Of a stretch of 64,000 bases of DNA, positions 18,227 to 26,077 are shown piece after piece. The stretch is from JBGSKY01 sp041740995. Its GTDB lineage: Bacteria; Planctomycetota; Planctomycetia; Pirellulales; Pirellulaceae. The notes below the pieces were generated by a model. It had not been told where the DNA came from. It was given only the letters and a program-made list of their open reading frames with translations, and searched no databases. How positions within the stretch are numbered: the first letter of the stretch is position 1; each line of letters begins with the position of its first letter. Where the stretch lies: assembly GCA_041740995.1 (NCBI GenBank), contig JBGSKY010000292.1, forward strand, positions 14,705-78,704, read 5' to 3'. The translations under genes and the position numbers were made by a program.

Positions 18227-21200
18227 TTACCCAACGATTTCCAGCGTGCTGCATCCGCCGTGCAATTTCCGGACGACGATTTTCGCCCGAATGCGCTCCT
18301 TGAGCAATTCGACGTGCGAAATGATGCCGATCGTCTTGTTTGCCGCACGCAACGACTCCAGCGCCGCGATCGCGACGTCTAGCGTGTCGGGGTCGAGTGT
18401 ACCGAAGCCTTCATCGATAAACAGAGAATCGATCTGCACGCTTGAACCGGACAGCTCCGACAATCCCAATGCAAGGGCAAGCGAAACCAAAAAGCTCTCG
18501 CCTCCGCTTAAGGAAGCCATCGGCCTCACTGCGTCGGCTTGATGCAGATCGCAAATGCTTAAGTCCAGCGATCCTGCGTCGGCCCGCTGCAAAACATAGC
18601 GATCATTGAATCGTTCCAAATGCACATTCGCGTTCTGGATCAAATAGTCGAGCACCAATCCCTGCGCGAAACGTCGAAACGGCTTCCCATCGGCCCCGCC
18701 AATCAACTGGCTTAGCAGCCGCCGCGTCTCCAGTTTCGCTCGCTCAGCCGCCAAATGCTCACGACCAGACTGCTGTTTCGCGCGATTAACCTGGTCCATG
18801 TCTAATCGCTCACGAATGCGGCTTGCCATGTCTTTCAGGCCATCGATTCTCGAATTCAATTCTGCGGCATTGGATTCCAAGTCCGCAAGCGTTTGCACCT
18901 CATCGGCCGGCAAAGTTTGCTCGACGGCGATCGCATCGAGCAACGGTTGTAGCTCAGAAACTTTCGCCTTTTGCAAAGTTGCGTTGTCTTGCAGCGACTG
19001 TTGCAAACGCTGATGAGCGGCTTTCAAATCAGCCCGCACCGCGTCATCCAATATCGCGGCTTGTAAATCATCGATCGATTCAAACGCTGTTTCTAGCAAT
19101 CGATCGCTCAATGCCGCGTGGGACGAATCGAACTTGCGTTGCGCTTCGAATGTCGTCTTTTGCTGCAATTCAAAACGTAGGCGCGCTTCGGAGAGAACTT
19201 TCTCCAAGCGGTCCAGCTCACGAGCCACCGAATCGCAATCTTTAAGATCGACTTGTTCCGGTGCAGCGTCTTGTTCTAGCAGACTGTTACTCGTAAGTCG
19301 TAAATCAACTTTCGCAAGCGAATGAAATTGGCTCTGTAAATCGCGGACCGATTGTGTTGCACGATCTTTCAATTTGCTGATATTTTCCAGCTCTTTTCGA
19401 TGTTCTTGGAAGGTCTGAAGCTCTTGCTGCAATTTCGCGAGCATCATTGCTACGTCATTATTTGTAGAATCGATGCCAGTCCAATCCGCCGCCGTCGCGC
19501 AGAATGCGGCTTGCGTTTCCTCGCAACGTGTTTTCGAGCGTAAGATTTTCTCGTCAAGTTCGGACTGCTTCTTTGCATTTTTCTTCCGTGTCTGGCTGAT
19601 CGATTCCAGCGACGTTTTGCTGTTAGACAATTCGTTTTGGCAAGCGTCGTCGGCCTTTGTCAATTGCGACATCGTCTGTTCGGCATCGATTCGCTGTTTC
19701 TGACGAACTTCCAAGGCAGCGATCCGCTCGTGCATTGTTGTTCCAACCGCCGAGATGTTCGCCAGCGTGATTGGTTCCTCGATGGATAGCTCACGAGCGA
19801 TTTCGCAGACGAGCTGATCTTGCTGCTCAAGTTTGTTGCGAGTCAGTTTCAATGAATCGTTGATCGTCGTCGCTTTATCCCGCGTAGATTGTTGCAGCAG
19901 AGAAAGTCCGCGTTGCTGGTCGAGCAAGTTTTCAAGCTGCTTCTTGGCTGACTTCAGTTTCGTCGCTTGTTCATCTTCGTCAGGCAAACCAGCGTCGTCC
20001 GTTGCAAATGGATGCTCGAGCGAACCGCACAACGGGCACGCGTGTTCGGACAGCAATTGGCTGCGGTGCTGCTCCAAGCTCTTAATCAGCGCCGACTGAC
20101 GGGCGACAGTTTCCAACGCAACGACGGTCGCCCGCTGCAGCCCCAGCGTTTCGTCGATCTTGTCCAACGATATCTCCAACTCTGCGGCTCGCAAATTGGT
20201 ATCCGCCGCCGATTTTTCCAACTTTTCTAATTCGCCCTTCAGTTGCAATTGCGATTCGGCGGCTGTCTGCGCTTCGATAAGTCGAATTGACTGTTGCCGC
20301 AGCGATTGCAGTTCGTCCAGCATCGCTTGCCACGTCTGCGAACCGAATTCGCGAGTCATCGCTTCGGTTGCCATACGGACTTTTTTCGAAGCTGCTTCTG
20401 CATTCGCGATTGCTATCTCTAATCGCTTCTGTGCATCAATTTGTACTTGTTCTGATTCGATCGACTCCCGATTCAAGCTATCAATCTGTTCAAGCAGCCC
20501 AGTGGAAACTCGCTGCTCAAGTTGCAATTCTGTCGCAAGCTGAACCAACGTCGGTAGGCGCATCTCTATCGACGCCAGCGAATCGTGCTCGGCTAGCCAG
20601 GTTTGAACCGTCGCCGCATCGTGAGTTAGTTGCTCCAATTCTTGTTGTAAAGCGTTTTGACGGTCGTCGAGTGATTTTTTCTGCAACGCGGTCCAAGCTC
20701 GCATTTGCTGGACGGACGTTTCAAGTTGTGCTTTCGTCGATGTTAGATCGGATTCCAACTTTCCTAGTTGGATGTCTTGCTGGCGGAGCTCCTCTTGCAA
20801 CCGCTGTGTGTGTGTCAGCTCGCTCTGGAAGACGGCTGCCGATTCGGCGCGGGCCAGCAACGCGAACTTCGGTGCAAGTGCTTGTTCTTGGCCATTTAGG
20901 TCAATTTGTACACGTTGCAATGCGGCAATTTCGCTTTGGAGTTTGTCGATCGAACGCAAACGATTCATGCGCAAATTGAGTGCGGCGAGTTGCTGTGTTT
21001 GCTCATCTTGTGATTTTGAAAGTGCCGCAACTTCCGCTTCTTCTGCTGCGATTGCTTCGTCGCTCAGCAATTCAATTGCGGCCAAGCCTGCTTCTTTTTT
21101 TGCGAGTTCCGTTTCGCTATCTTTGAATCGTCGGAAGGCTGACTCACTAATTTGCGAGTAGATCGACGTGTTGGTCAGGCTTTCCAGCAGCGCGGCGCGC

Positions 21201-21697
21201 TCGTCTTCTTTGGCCCGCAGGAACTTCGCGAACTCGCCCTGCGCCAACATTACCGATCGGAAAAAGCGGTCTGCATCCAGGCCAATGAGGCTTTCAATCA
21301 AGTCGCTGCAAGTCTTCGTTTTCGACGCCAACTCCTTACCCTGGGCATCGTAAACAAATCGTTTGGCTTGCTGGAACGCCCCATCAGATTTCTTGCGAGC
21401 CCGCGTCAAACTCCACGATGCTCGATAGACCTTCCGATCGATTTCGAATTCGACTTCCGCCATCGACTCCCCCGCCCCACGGCTCATCATGTCCGTTGGC
21501 GACGGCGTTGAGTCGTACCGAGCGGCCCGACCGAACAATGCCAGCGTGATTGCATCGAGGATCGTCGATTTGCCCGCACCGGTTGGTCCAGTGATTGCAA
21601 AGATCCCCGAACTGGCCAGCGGACCGTTGACGAAATCGACTTCGTGGCTGCCACGCAGTGAATTGAGGTTGGAGAAGGCGACGCGATGAATCCTCAT
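18227..21697 (-). CDS. sbcC: SbcC exonuclease subunit (Rad50-like ATPase)
   Basis: ATPase partner of SbcD in the nuclease that opens and degrades DNA hairpins and processes blocked ends. The 1156-residue chain has the Rad50 layout: N-terminal Walker A (GPTGAGKST, residues 37-45), a long coiled coil, a zinc hook near residue 550 (ACPLCGS), a second coiled coil, then the ABC signature LSGGESFLVSLALALGLSEL and Walker B LFIDEGFGTLDPDTLD. Its ATG overlaps the sbcD stop as ATGA (21694-21697), so translation is probably coupled. Hairpin cleavage by this complex is relevant in a genome full of palindromes. Confidence 0.95.
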   Translation of the reverse strand: MRIHRVAFSNLNSLRGSHEVDFVNGPLASSGIFAITGPTGAGKSTILDAITLALFGRAARYDSTPSPTDMMSRGAGESMAEVEFEIDRKVYRASWSLTRARKKSDGAFQQAKRFVYDAQGKELASKTKTCSDLIESLIGLDADRFFRSVMLAQGEFAKFLRAKEDERAALLESLTNTSIYSQISESAFRRFKDSETELAKKEAGLAAIELLSDEAIAAEEAEVAALSKSQDEQTQQLAALNLRMNRLRSIDKLQSEIAALQRVQIDLNGQEQALAPKFALLARAESAAVFQSELTHTQRLQEELRQQDIQLGKLESDLTSTKAQLETSVQQMRAWTALQKKSLDDRQNALQQELEQLTHDAATVQTWLAEHDSLASIEMRLPTLVQLATELQLEQRVSTGLLEQIDSLNRESIESEQVQIDAQKRLEIAIANAEAASKKVRMATEAMTREFGSQTWQAMLDELQSLRQQSIRLIEAQTAAESQLQLKGELEKLEKSAADTNLRAAELEISLDKIDETLGLQRATVVALETVARQSALIKSLEQHRSQLLSEHACPLCGSLEHPFATDDAGLPDEDEQATKLKSAKKQLENLLDQQRGLSLLQQSTRDKATTINDSLKLTRNKLEQQDQLVCEIARELSIEEPITLANISAVGTTMHERIAALEVRQKQRIDAEQTMSQLTKADDACQNELSNSKTSLESISQTRKKNAKKQSELDEKILRSKTRCEETQAAFCATAADWTGIDSTNNDVAMMLAKLQQELQTFQEHRKELENISKLKDRATQSVRDLQSQFHSLAKVDLRLTSNSLLEQDAAPEQVDLKDCDSVARELDRLEKVLSEARLRFELQQKTTFEAQRKFDSSHAALSDRLLETAFESIDDLQAAILDDAVRADLKAAHQRLQQSLQDNATLQKAKVSELQPLLDAIAVEQTLPADEVQTLADLESNAAELNSRIDGLKDMASRIRERLDMDQVNRAKQQSGREHLAAERAKLETRRLLSQLIGGADGKPFRRFAQGLVLDYLIQNANVHLERFNDRYVLQRADAGSLDLSICDLHQADAVRPMASLSGGESFLVSLALALGLSELSGSSVQIDSLFIDEGFGTLDPDTLDVAIAALESLRAANKTIGIISHVELLKERIRAKIVVRKLHGGCSTLEIVG

Positions 21698-23001
21698 ACG
21701 CTAGCCCCCTTCTTACCACGTCTTTTTGCCTCGGGCGGTTTCGACGCCGCTTCGATTTCTCGGGCATGTAACTCGTCCAGTAAGGAAGCGAATTCCAGCT
21801 CCAGCGCATCGCGTTGTTCTGGCGTCAAATTCGCTTCGTCATCGAGCCGTTTTGCAAAAACTGACTTGGGTTGCGTCCGCAAGTCACGGATCGCCTCTTC
21901 CGCCAGCTTGCTGTCGTGGCTGGTAAGGCTCAACTTGCGTTCTTCGTCGCCGGTGATGAACTGCAAAATCGACGTTCCAGGCGGCAGCGGCAATTGTCGC
22001 ATCGCATCAGTGGAGATGGTGGCCAGCTGACGATTGGTCAATGCAAGTTCGATCCAACAGCCGCCAATCGCTTCGGTGGCGTCAAGTTGGCGGATCGTTC
22101 TTTCGACATCGTCGGCGGAGCATTTCACCCGTCGCAACTCGCGGTAGACTGGAACCGCAATCGGCGATTGGTCGATTAATTGCCCATCTTTAAACGTCAG
22201 CAAGCGAACTTCTTTTTGATCGCCCACTTCACCGAATCCCAAAGCAATTGGCGATCCGCTGTAACGCACCTTGCCGTTCGCTCCGGCCGATTGCGGACGG
22301 TGCAAATGTCCTAACGCAACGTACGCGATTTGAGAATCAAAGATATCCGCTGATAAGCTGCCCAGGCCACCGATGTGAATCTCACGTTCGCTAGAACAAG
22401 TCGTTGCACCGGTGACAGTCAAATGCCCCATCGCAACGACCGGCACACCGCGCCCAACGTAAGGCAGGCAAGCCTGATGGACTTCTCGGTAGCACGCTGC
22501 GATGCCTTCATTCAGGGCCTTACGAACCTCGTCGCTGTTCTCGCCAAGCAAACTGACGCGGACATCACGATCACGAAGGAACGGTACAGCAGCAACGATA
22601 AGCTGGGCATCTGCGATCGACGGCAACGGGATCACACAATCAGCCAGCGTCTCAGGCAAGCCACCAACGACATGGACTCGATGTGGCTTTAGAATTGGAG
22701 CAGTCGATTCCAGATGACGCGCTGAATCGTGATTGCCCCCAACTACAACAACGTGGCACTCCGAGCGACTATGAATCTGCGAAAGGAACTGATAATACTG
22801 CGTCGCAGCGGAGTGCGGCGGATTGGCTGAATCGAAGATGTCGCCCGCGATCAGCAAGACATCAATTGATCGTTCCACAATTTGTTCGGACAACCAGTCC
22901 AGGAAAGCTTGATGCTCATCTTCACGATTTTGGTCGGCTAGCGTTCGTCCAAGATGCCAATCAGCAGTATGCAACACACGGATCAAATTTTGACTTGGCA
23001 C
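21694..23001 (-). CDS. sbcD: SbcD exonuclease subunit (Mre11-like)
   Basis: Metallophosphoesterase nuclease subunit of SbcCD. Mre11 motifs are in order over the first 230 residues: HTADWHLG (11-18), LLIAGDIFDSANP, VVVGGNHDS, VPVVAMGHLTVTG and VALGHLHRPQ. The C-terminal region contacts SbcC. At 435 residues it is slightly longer than the E. coli protein. The last bases overlap the sbcC start by four. Confidence 0.94.
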   Translation of the reverse strand: MPSQNLIRVLHTADWHLGRTLADQNREDEHQAFLDWLSEQIVERSIDVLLIAGDIFDSANPPHSAATQYYQFLSQIHSRSECHVVVVGGNHDSARHLESTAPILKPHRVHVVGGLPETLADCVIPLPSIADAQLIVAAVPFLRDRDVRVSLLGENSDEVRKALNEGIAACYREVHQACLPYVGRGVPVVAMGHLTVTGATTCSSEREIHIGGLGSLSADIFDSQIAYVALGHLHRPQSAGANGKVRYSGSPIALGFGEVGDQKEVRLLTFKDGQLIDQSPIAVPVYRELRRVKCSADDVERTIRQLDATEAIGGCWIELALTNRQLATISTDAMRQLPLPPGTSILQFITGDEERKLSLTSHDSKLAEEAIRDLRTQPKSVFAKRLDDEANLTPEQRDALELEFASLLDELHAREIEAASKPPEAKRRGKKGASV

Positions 23002-23143
23002 TGAGTGCTGTTTCCAATGGTTGAGAACCAGAAATACTGTTTTTCTGCAGACTAACGTCGTACGACTAGCTGTTACTGTTGGCCATTATAGGCGTTAGTT
23101 GCAGCGGTGAAATGTCAACGTTGGATCGATGCTGCAATGGCAA

Positions 23144-23160
23144 TTGGCACACTGGTTGCA
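23144..23160 (+). promoter_or_regulatory. Candidate sigma-54 (-24/-12) promoter of hsp20
   Basis: TTGGCACACTGGTTGCA matches the -24/-12 consensus (TGGCAC-N5-TTGCA), with exactly 10 bases between the GG (23146-23147) and GC (23158-23159) doublets. It lies about 97 bases upstream of the Hsp20 start on the same strand, leaving a leader of about 85 bases. An enhancer-binding activator would be required; none is adjacent. Confidence 0.55.
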
Positions 23161-23256
23161 CATTTATGCGAACAAGTTTTATCGTCTGTCACTTTGACAA
23201 CGGTAGGCGAAACATCAACTTTTATTCGATCAACACCTATTCAAAAGGGGATTGCT

Positions 23257-23754
23257 ATGAACCGCTTTGTTTTCCCTGTTTCCACCTTGCCTGGTCCTAT
23301 TCAAGCACTCGCGACCGAAGTGGAAAATGCTTTTGATCAAATGATCAACGGAACAAATAATGACGGCAAGGATTATCGTTCGCAAGAGTCCACGCGAGCT
23401 TACACGCCTCGGATGAACTTGATTGAATACGATGATAGATTCGCGCTGTCGCTTGATCTGCCCGGCGTCGACCCGGATAAAGTTTCGATCGAGCTCAAGG
23501 ACAATCGTTTGACCATCACCGGCGAGCGTCGAAGCCCTGATTTGCCAGAAGGCGCGAAAGCTTGGCGCTGGGAGAATGCGGCTGGTGAGTTTCAGCGAGT
23601 TATCCAGTTGCCCGAGACGGTCAATACCGATGCGATCGACGCGAACTTTGAACTCGGCGTGTTGCATGTGAGCGTGCCGAAGATGCCAAAGCCGCAGCCG
23701 AAGAAGATTGAGATCCGCGTCAGTAACACTGCGACAGTCAGCACAAGCGGCTGA
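23257..23754 (+). CDS. Hsp20/alpha-crystallin family small heat-shock protein
   Basis: ATP-independent chaperone that holds unfolding proteins. The ATG at 23257 is preceded by AAGGGG at good spacing; earlier in-frame starts lack a site. The alpha-crystallin domain covers about residues 50-150 of 165 (PRMNLIEYDDRFALSLDLPG, LTITGERR, then FELGVLHVSVPK, which carries the conserved GVLxVxxPK signature). The N-terminal region is short and variable, as usual. It is probably monocistronic and may be driven by the sigma-54-type site upstream. Confidence 0.92.
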   Translation: MNRFVFPVSTLPGPIQALATEVENAFDQMINGTNNDGKDYRSQESTRAYTPRMNLIEYDDRFALSLDLPGVDPDKVSIELKDNRLTITGERRSPDLPEGAKAWRWENAAGEFQRVIQLPETVNTDAIDANFELGVLHVSVPKMPKPQPKKIEIRVSNTATVSTSG

Positions 23755-24034
23755 TTGCAGTTCACCGTGGCTAGATGACATGCTGACGGCGAACACAGAG
23801 ATTCCGATGTGTCGCCCGTTTGGCTGGCTTGATGAAACTAAATCCGTTCAGCAATTTAGTAAACTCAGGTCGTCAAATGCGCTACGTCTGTCAGTCTTAC
23901 GGACCGATAGACCAGCGGGCAAGGAATATCTTTGCCCTGGAAAACGCCGAGGGAATTGAGATCGCCGTTACACCGAAAGCATTGCTAGGGCGAATCAAAT
24001 CGCTTGATTCGCCCCGTCAGGTATGCGTGCCAGA
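23755..24034. other. Intergenic region with hairpins
   Basis: About 280 bases between convergent genes. It holds a small hairpin (GGGCAA/TTGCCC around 23917-23938) and the stronger hairpin listed separately at 23988-24014. A weak open frame of about 70 codons crosses it, without a ribosome-binding site. Confidence 0.4.
23988..24014. terminator. Strong hairpin, probable terminator
   Basis: GGGCGAATCAA and TTGATTCGCCC form a perfect 11-bp stem with a 5-base loop, 21 bases past the stop of the minus-strand small lipoprotein gene. There is no T-run on either strand, so termination would not be of the classical intrinsic type. Confidence 0.5.
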
Positions 24035-24256
24035 TTAAATCACGCCACCGTGGACGCGGTATGGTGATAAGTGCGATGGCTGATCGAGCAGCCAGAATCG
24101 TTCCCACTCGTCGACCAGCGCTCGAAGGTTTTCCGAAGTGTAGATCAACTGTTCCGCCCGACGATTTGGCAACGCCGAGTAGGCTGGGATAATGCAACCG
24201 ACCGTCGAGCTAAAGCAGCAGCAAGCAATAATTAGCAGGCAAAGTCGCTGTCGCAT
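24035..24256 (-). CDS. Small putative lipoprotein
   Basis: A 73-residue protein with a lipoprotein-like signal (MRQRLCLLIIACCCFSSTVG, then Cys21), so the mature protein would be acylated. The mature part (RRAEQLIYTSENLRALVDEW, then ERFWLLDQPSHLSPYRVHGG) is compact and looks conserved; I recall similar small planctomycete proteins but no assigned function. GGAGG lies 9-10 bases before the ATG. The start, size and signal all support a real gene despite its length. Confidence 0.75.
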   Translation of the reverse strand: MRQRLCLLIIACCCFSSTVGCIIPAYSALPNRRAEQLIYTSENLRALVDEWERFWLLDQPSHLSPYRVHGGVI

Positions 24257-24358
24257 CGTGAGTTCCTCCGTGAACCGCTTATTCTGATCGCTAAAATCCG
24301 CTTGTCGGCAACACTCGTCGCCGTCGCAATCGGATGTAATTCTGTCGTGTTAGCGTGG

Positions 24359-24736
24359 CTAGTCTTCCGACTGGTCCGCGTCGTTTTTGCTGTCGTCTCG
24401 CCACGTTGCGGCAACATCAGGATCGACCGCAGCGATCTTTTGCTGCATGTTCAATCCGGGTTTGAAGGTCACGACTAATCGTCCTGGCACTTCAACTTCT
24501 TGGCCGGTCAGTGGATTTCTTGCCTTGCGTGCCGATCGGGACTTCACTTGAAAAACGCCAAAGTTGCGCAGCTCAAGTCGTCCCTCGCTCACCAATGTGT
24601 CAATTATTGCGTCAAACGTTTCCTGGACGATCCGTTTGATATCTTGTGGCGGCAGCCCCGTTTGATGTGCGATGTTGCGGACAATTTCTTTCTTAGTCAC
24701 CCACGATGCTCCGGCTGAGGGGATTCGGGCCGCCAT
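24359..24736 (-). CDS. HU/IHF family DNA-binding protein
   Basis: Nucleoid-associated protein that bends DNA. The HU fold starts at VTKKEIVRNIAHQTGL, with RLELRNFGVFQVKSRSARKA and RNPLTGQEVEVPGRLVVTFK forming the DNA-binding arm. An N-terminal extension of 13 residues precedes the usual start; a GTG at 24698-24700 would give the standard beginning. The roughly 25-residue acidic tail (DVAATWRDDSKNDADQSED) goes beyond the usual length of about 90 and could modulate DNA binding. Confidence 0.9.
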   Translation of the reverse strand: MAARIPSAGASWVTKKEIVRNIAHQTGLPPQDIKRIVQETFDAIIDTLVSEGRLELRNFGVFQVKSRSARKARNPLTGQEVEVPGRLVVTFKPGLNMQQKIAAVDPDVAATWRDDSKNDADQSED

Positions 24737-24968
24737 GACACCGAACCTAAATTGTTAGTTCACAAGTAGTTAACTAACTCACCTTAGGCAGCACCGCGTA
24801 ACTAGTCAAGCTTTGTCCGTGTCGCAAAACCATTCGAAATTGAACGCCACTTCAACCCGCTTTAGATTGTCACAATGCGAACATCGCGAACAGACCGCAA
24901 CAGGCTTAACATCGTTATCGACGTTAGAACCGTCACACTTTAACGTCGCCGGCCCTTCTGGACCGAAT

Positions 24969-25598
24969 TTAACGATTTTTGGTCCCAAACAGCTCGGTGA
25001 AAACCAATTGTGACCAAGTCTCCAGGCGTTCGAATTCGCTAGCAATCTCGTCGAGCGTTACAAAACCTGCTAGCGACACTTCTTCCTCTCGTGGTCCGAC
25101 TTCGACTGCCTGAACGCGGATTCGGTGAACCACTCCCAGATGGACGGTGCCGACGGCAGTTGTGTCATCGTAAACTAAGCCGACGATTTCGTCGGAAACA
25201 ATCTCTGGGACGATCATTTCCTCGTGCAATTCACGCAACATTCCAGTGCGATAAAGATCTTCGCCCTCGCAATCCTCGATCGCGATGTGCCCGCCGATGC
25301 CAATACTTTGCTTGGCTCTGAGCCGCGCTTCGGTGCTGCCGCTGCCACGGGTATAACGAAAGATCGGCCCTTGTTTGCCATTGGAAACCGCATCTTCGAG
25401 CACCAGATACGGGATTAGCTGTTTAAAGCTTGGATCGGTTTCGCAGACGCTGCGGGGAAGAAATTGCTGGTTTTTGGAATCTAAAATCGCTGGAAGATAG
25501 CGATCAACGTCGCGAGTGAAGCCAGAAAATAATCCGAGATCTTCAATAATTGATGCTGGGACAACCAAGACCTGTTCGTCGGCTTTGTTCACGCTCAT
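24969..25598 (-). CDS. Nudix-like hydrolase family protein
   Basis: A 209-residue protein from the ATG at 25596-25598. A longer in-frame start runs back into a palindromic repeat and is disfavoured. The central segment (GIGGHIAIED, then MLRELHEEM) fits the Nudix box GX5EX7REUXEEXGU loosely: the REL..EE core is intact but the final G is replaced. It is therefore either an active hydrolase of nucleoside diphosphate derivatives or an inactive sensor version. No substrate can be read. It lies upstream of HU on the same strand. Confidence 0.7.
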   Translation of the reverse strand: MSVNKADEQVLVVPASIIEDLGLFSGFTRDVDRYLPAILDSKNQQFLPRSVCETDPSFKQLIPYLVLEDAVSNGKQGPIFRYTRGSGSTEARLRAKQSIGIGGHIAIEDCEGEDLYRTGMLRELHEEMIVPEIVSDEIVGLVYDDTTAVGTVHLGVVHRIRVQAVEVGPREEEVSLAGFVTLDEIASEFERLETWSQLVFTELFGTKNR

Positions 25599-25620
25599 AA
25601 TTTGTGTCGCGAAGCTTTTC

Positions 25621-25719
25621 GTAGCGAAACTCGCCGAGCGTTTCGGCGGGCTACTGATATGCGTGAAATTCGCTAGCCTGCTACAAAGGGTCGAGAGTCT
25701 TAGCGACTTTCGCTGTGGC
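25621..25719. repeat. Two short hairpin repeats, family P2
   Basis: GTAGCGAAACTCGCCGAGCG (from 25621) and GTCTTAGCGACTTTCGCTG (near 25696-25714) face each other. Both belong to a family built on AAGTC-TTGGC-GACTT hairpins, also found at 50490-50513 and 54759-54850. The pair lies just upstream of the Nudix-like start. Confidence 0.65.
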
Positions 25720-25753
25720 AAACTGCGATAGAATGGCGACGTCTGGACGCTAA

Positions 25754-25906
25754 TTAGCGTTTGGTTCGCTTGCTTTTGGCACCGCCTTGGCGGACCTTGT
25801 ATCGCGGATTACTCTTGCAAATTACGTAAATTCGACCACGGCGACGGACTACTTGACAGTCCGGATGGCGAAACTTCAACGAACCGATGGACGACACGAC
25901 CTTCAT
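25754..25906 (-). CDS. rpmJ: 50S ribosomal protein L36, cysteine-poor type
   Basis: A 50-residue protein starting MKVVSSIGSLKFRHPDCQVV and continuing RRRGRIYVICKSNPRYKVRQ. It matches bL36 of the zinc-independent type (like E. coli YkgO), with HPDCQ in place of the CxxC of the zinc form. It stands alone, away from any ribosomal operon, and points away from larC. In other bacteria such paralogues replace the zinc-binding form under zinc shortage. Whether a second L36 gene exists cannot be seen here. Confidence 0.95.
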   Translation of the reverse strand: MKVVSSIGSLKFRHPDCQVVRRRGRIYVICKSNPRYKVRQGGAKSKRTKR

Positions 25907-26077
25907 TTCATAACTCCCGAAGCCCGGCGAAAACCATTACAACCGGCACTGCTTACAAATTCAAAGCGACTCAAATCCCGCCGACCTCACCGACTGGCTC
26001 GGAAACTCCCAACGGGTCGATTATCATAGCGATTGAGCCAGCTTTCACAATGCCACAATTCAAGGTAGTTTTCACGG

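Noticed and set aside
23820..24038. Open frame of about 70 codons after hsp20
   Set aside because: No ribosome-binding site, overlaps the strong hairpin at 23988-24014, and no family resemblance.
25596..25721. Longer N-terminus for the Nudix-like protein
   Set aside because: The extra codons run through a P2 hairpin repeat and add a Ser/Arg-rich stretch with no family match.
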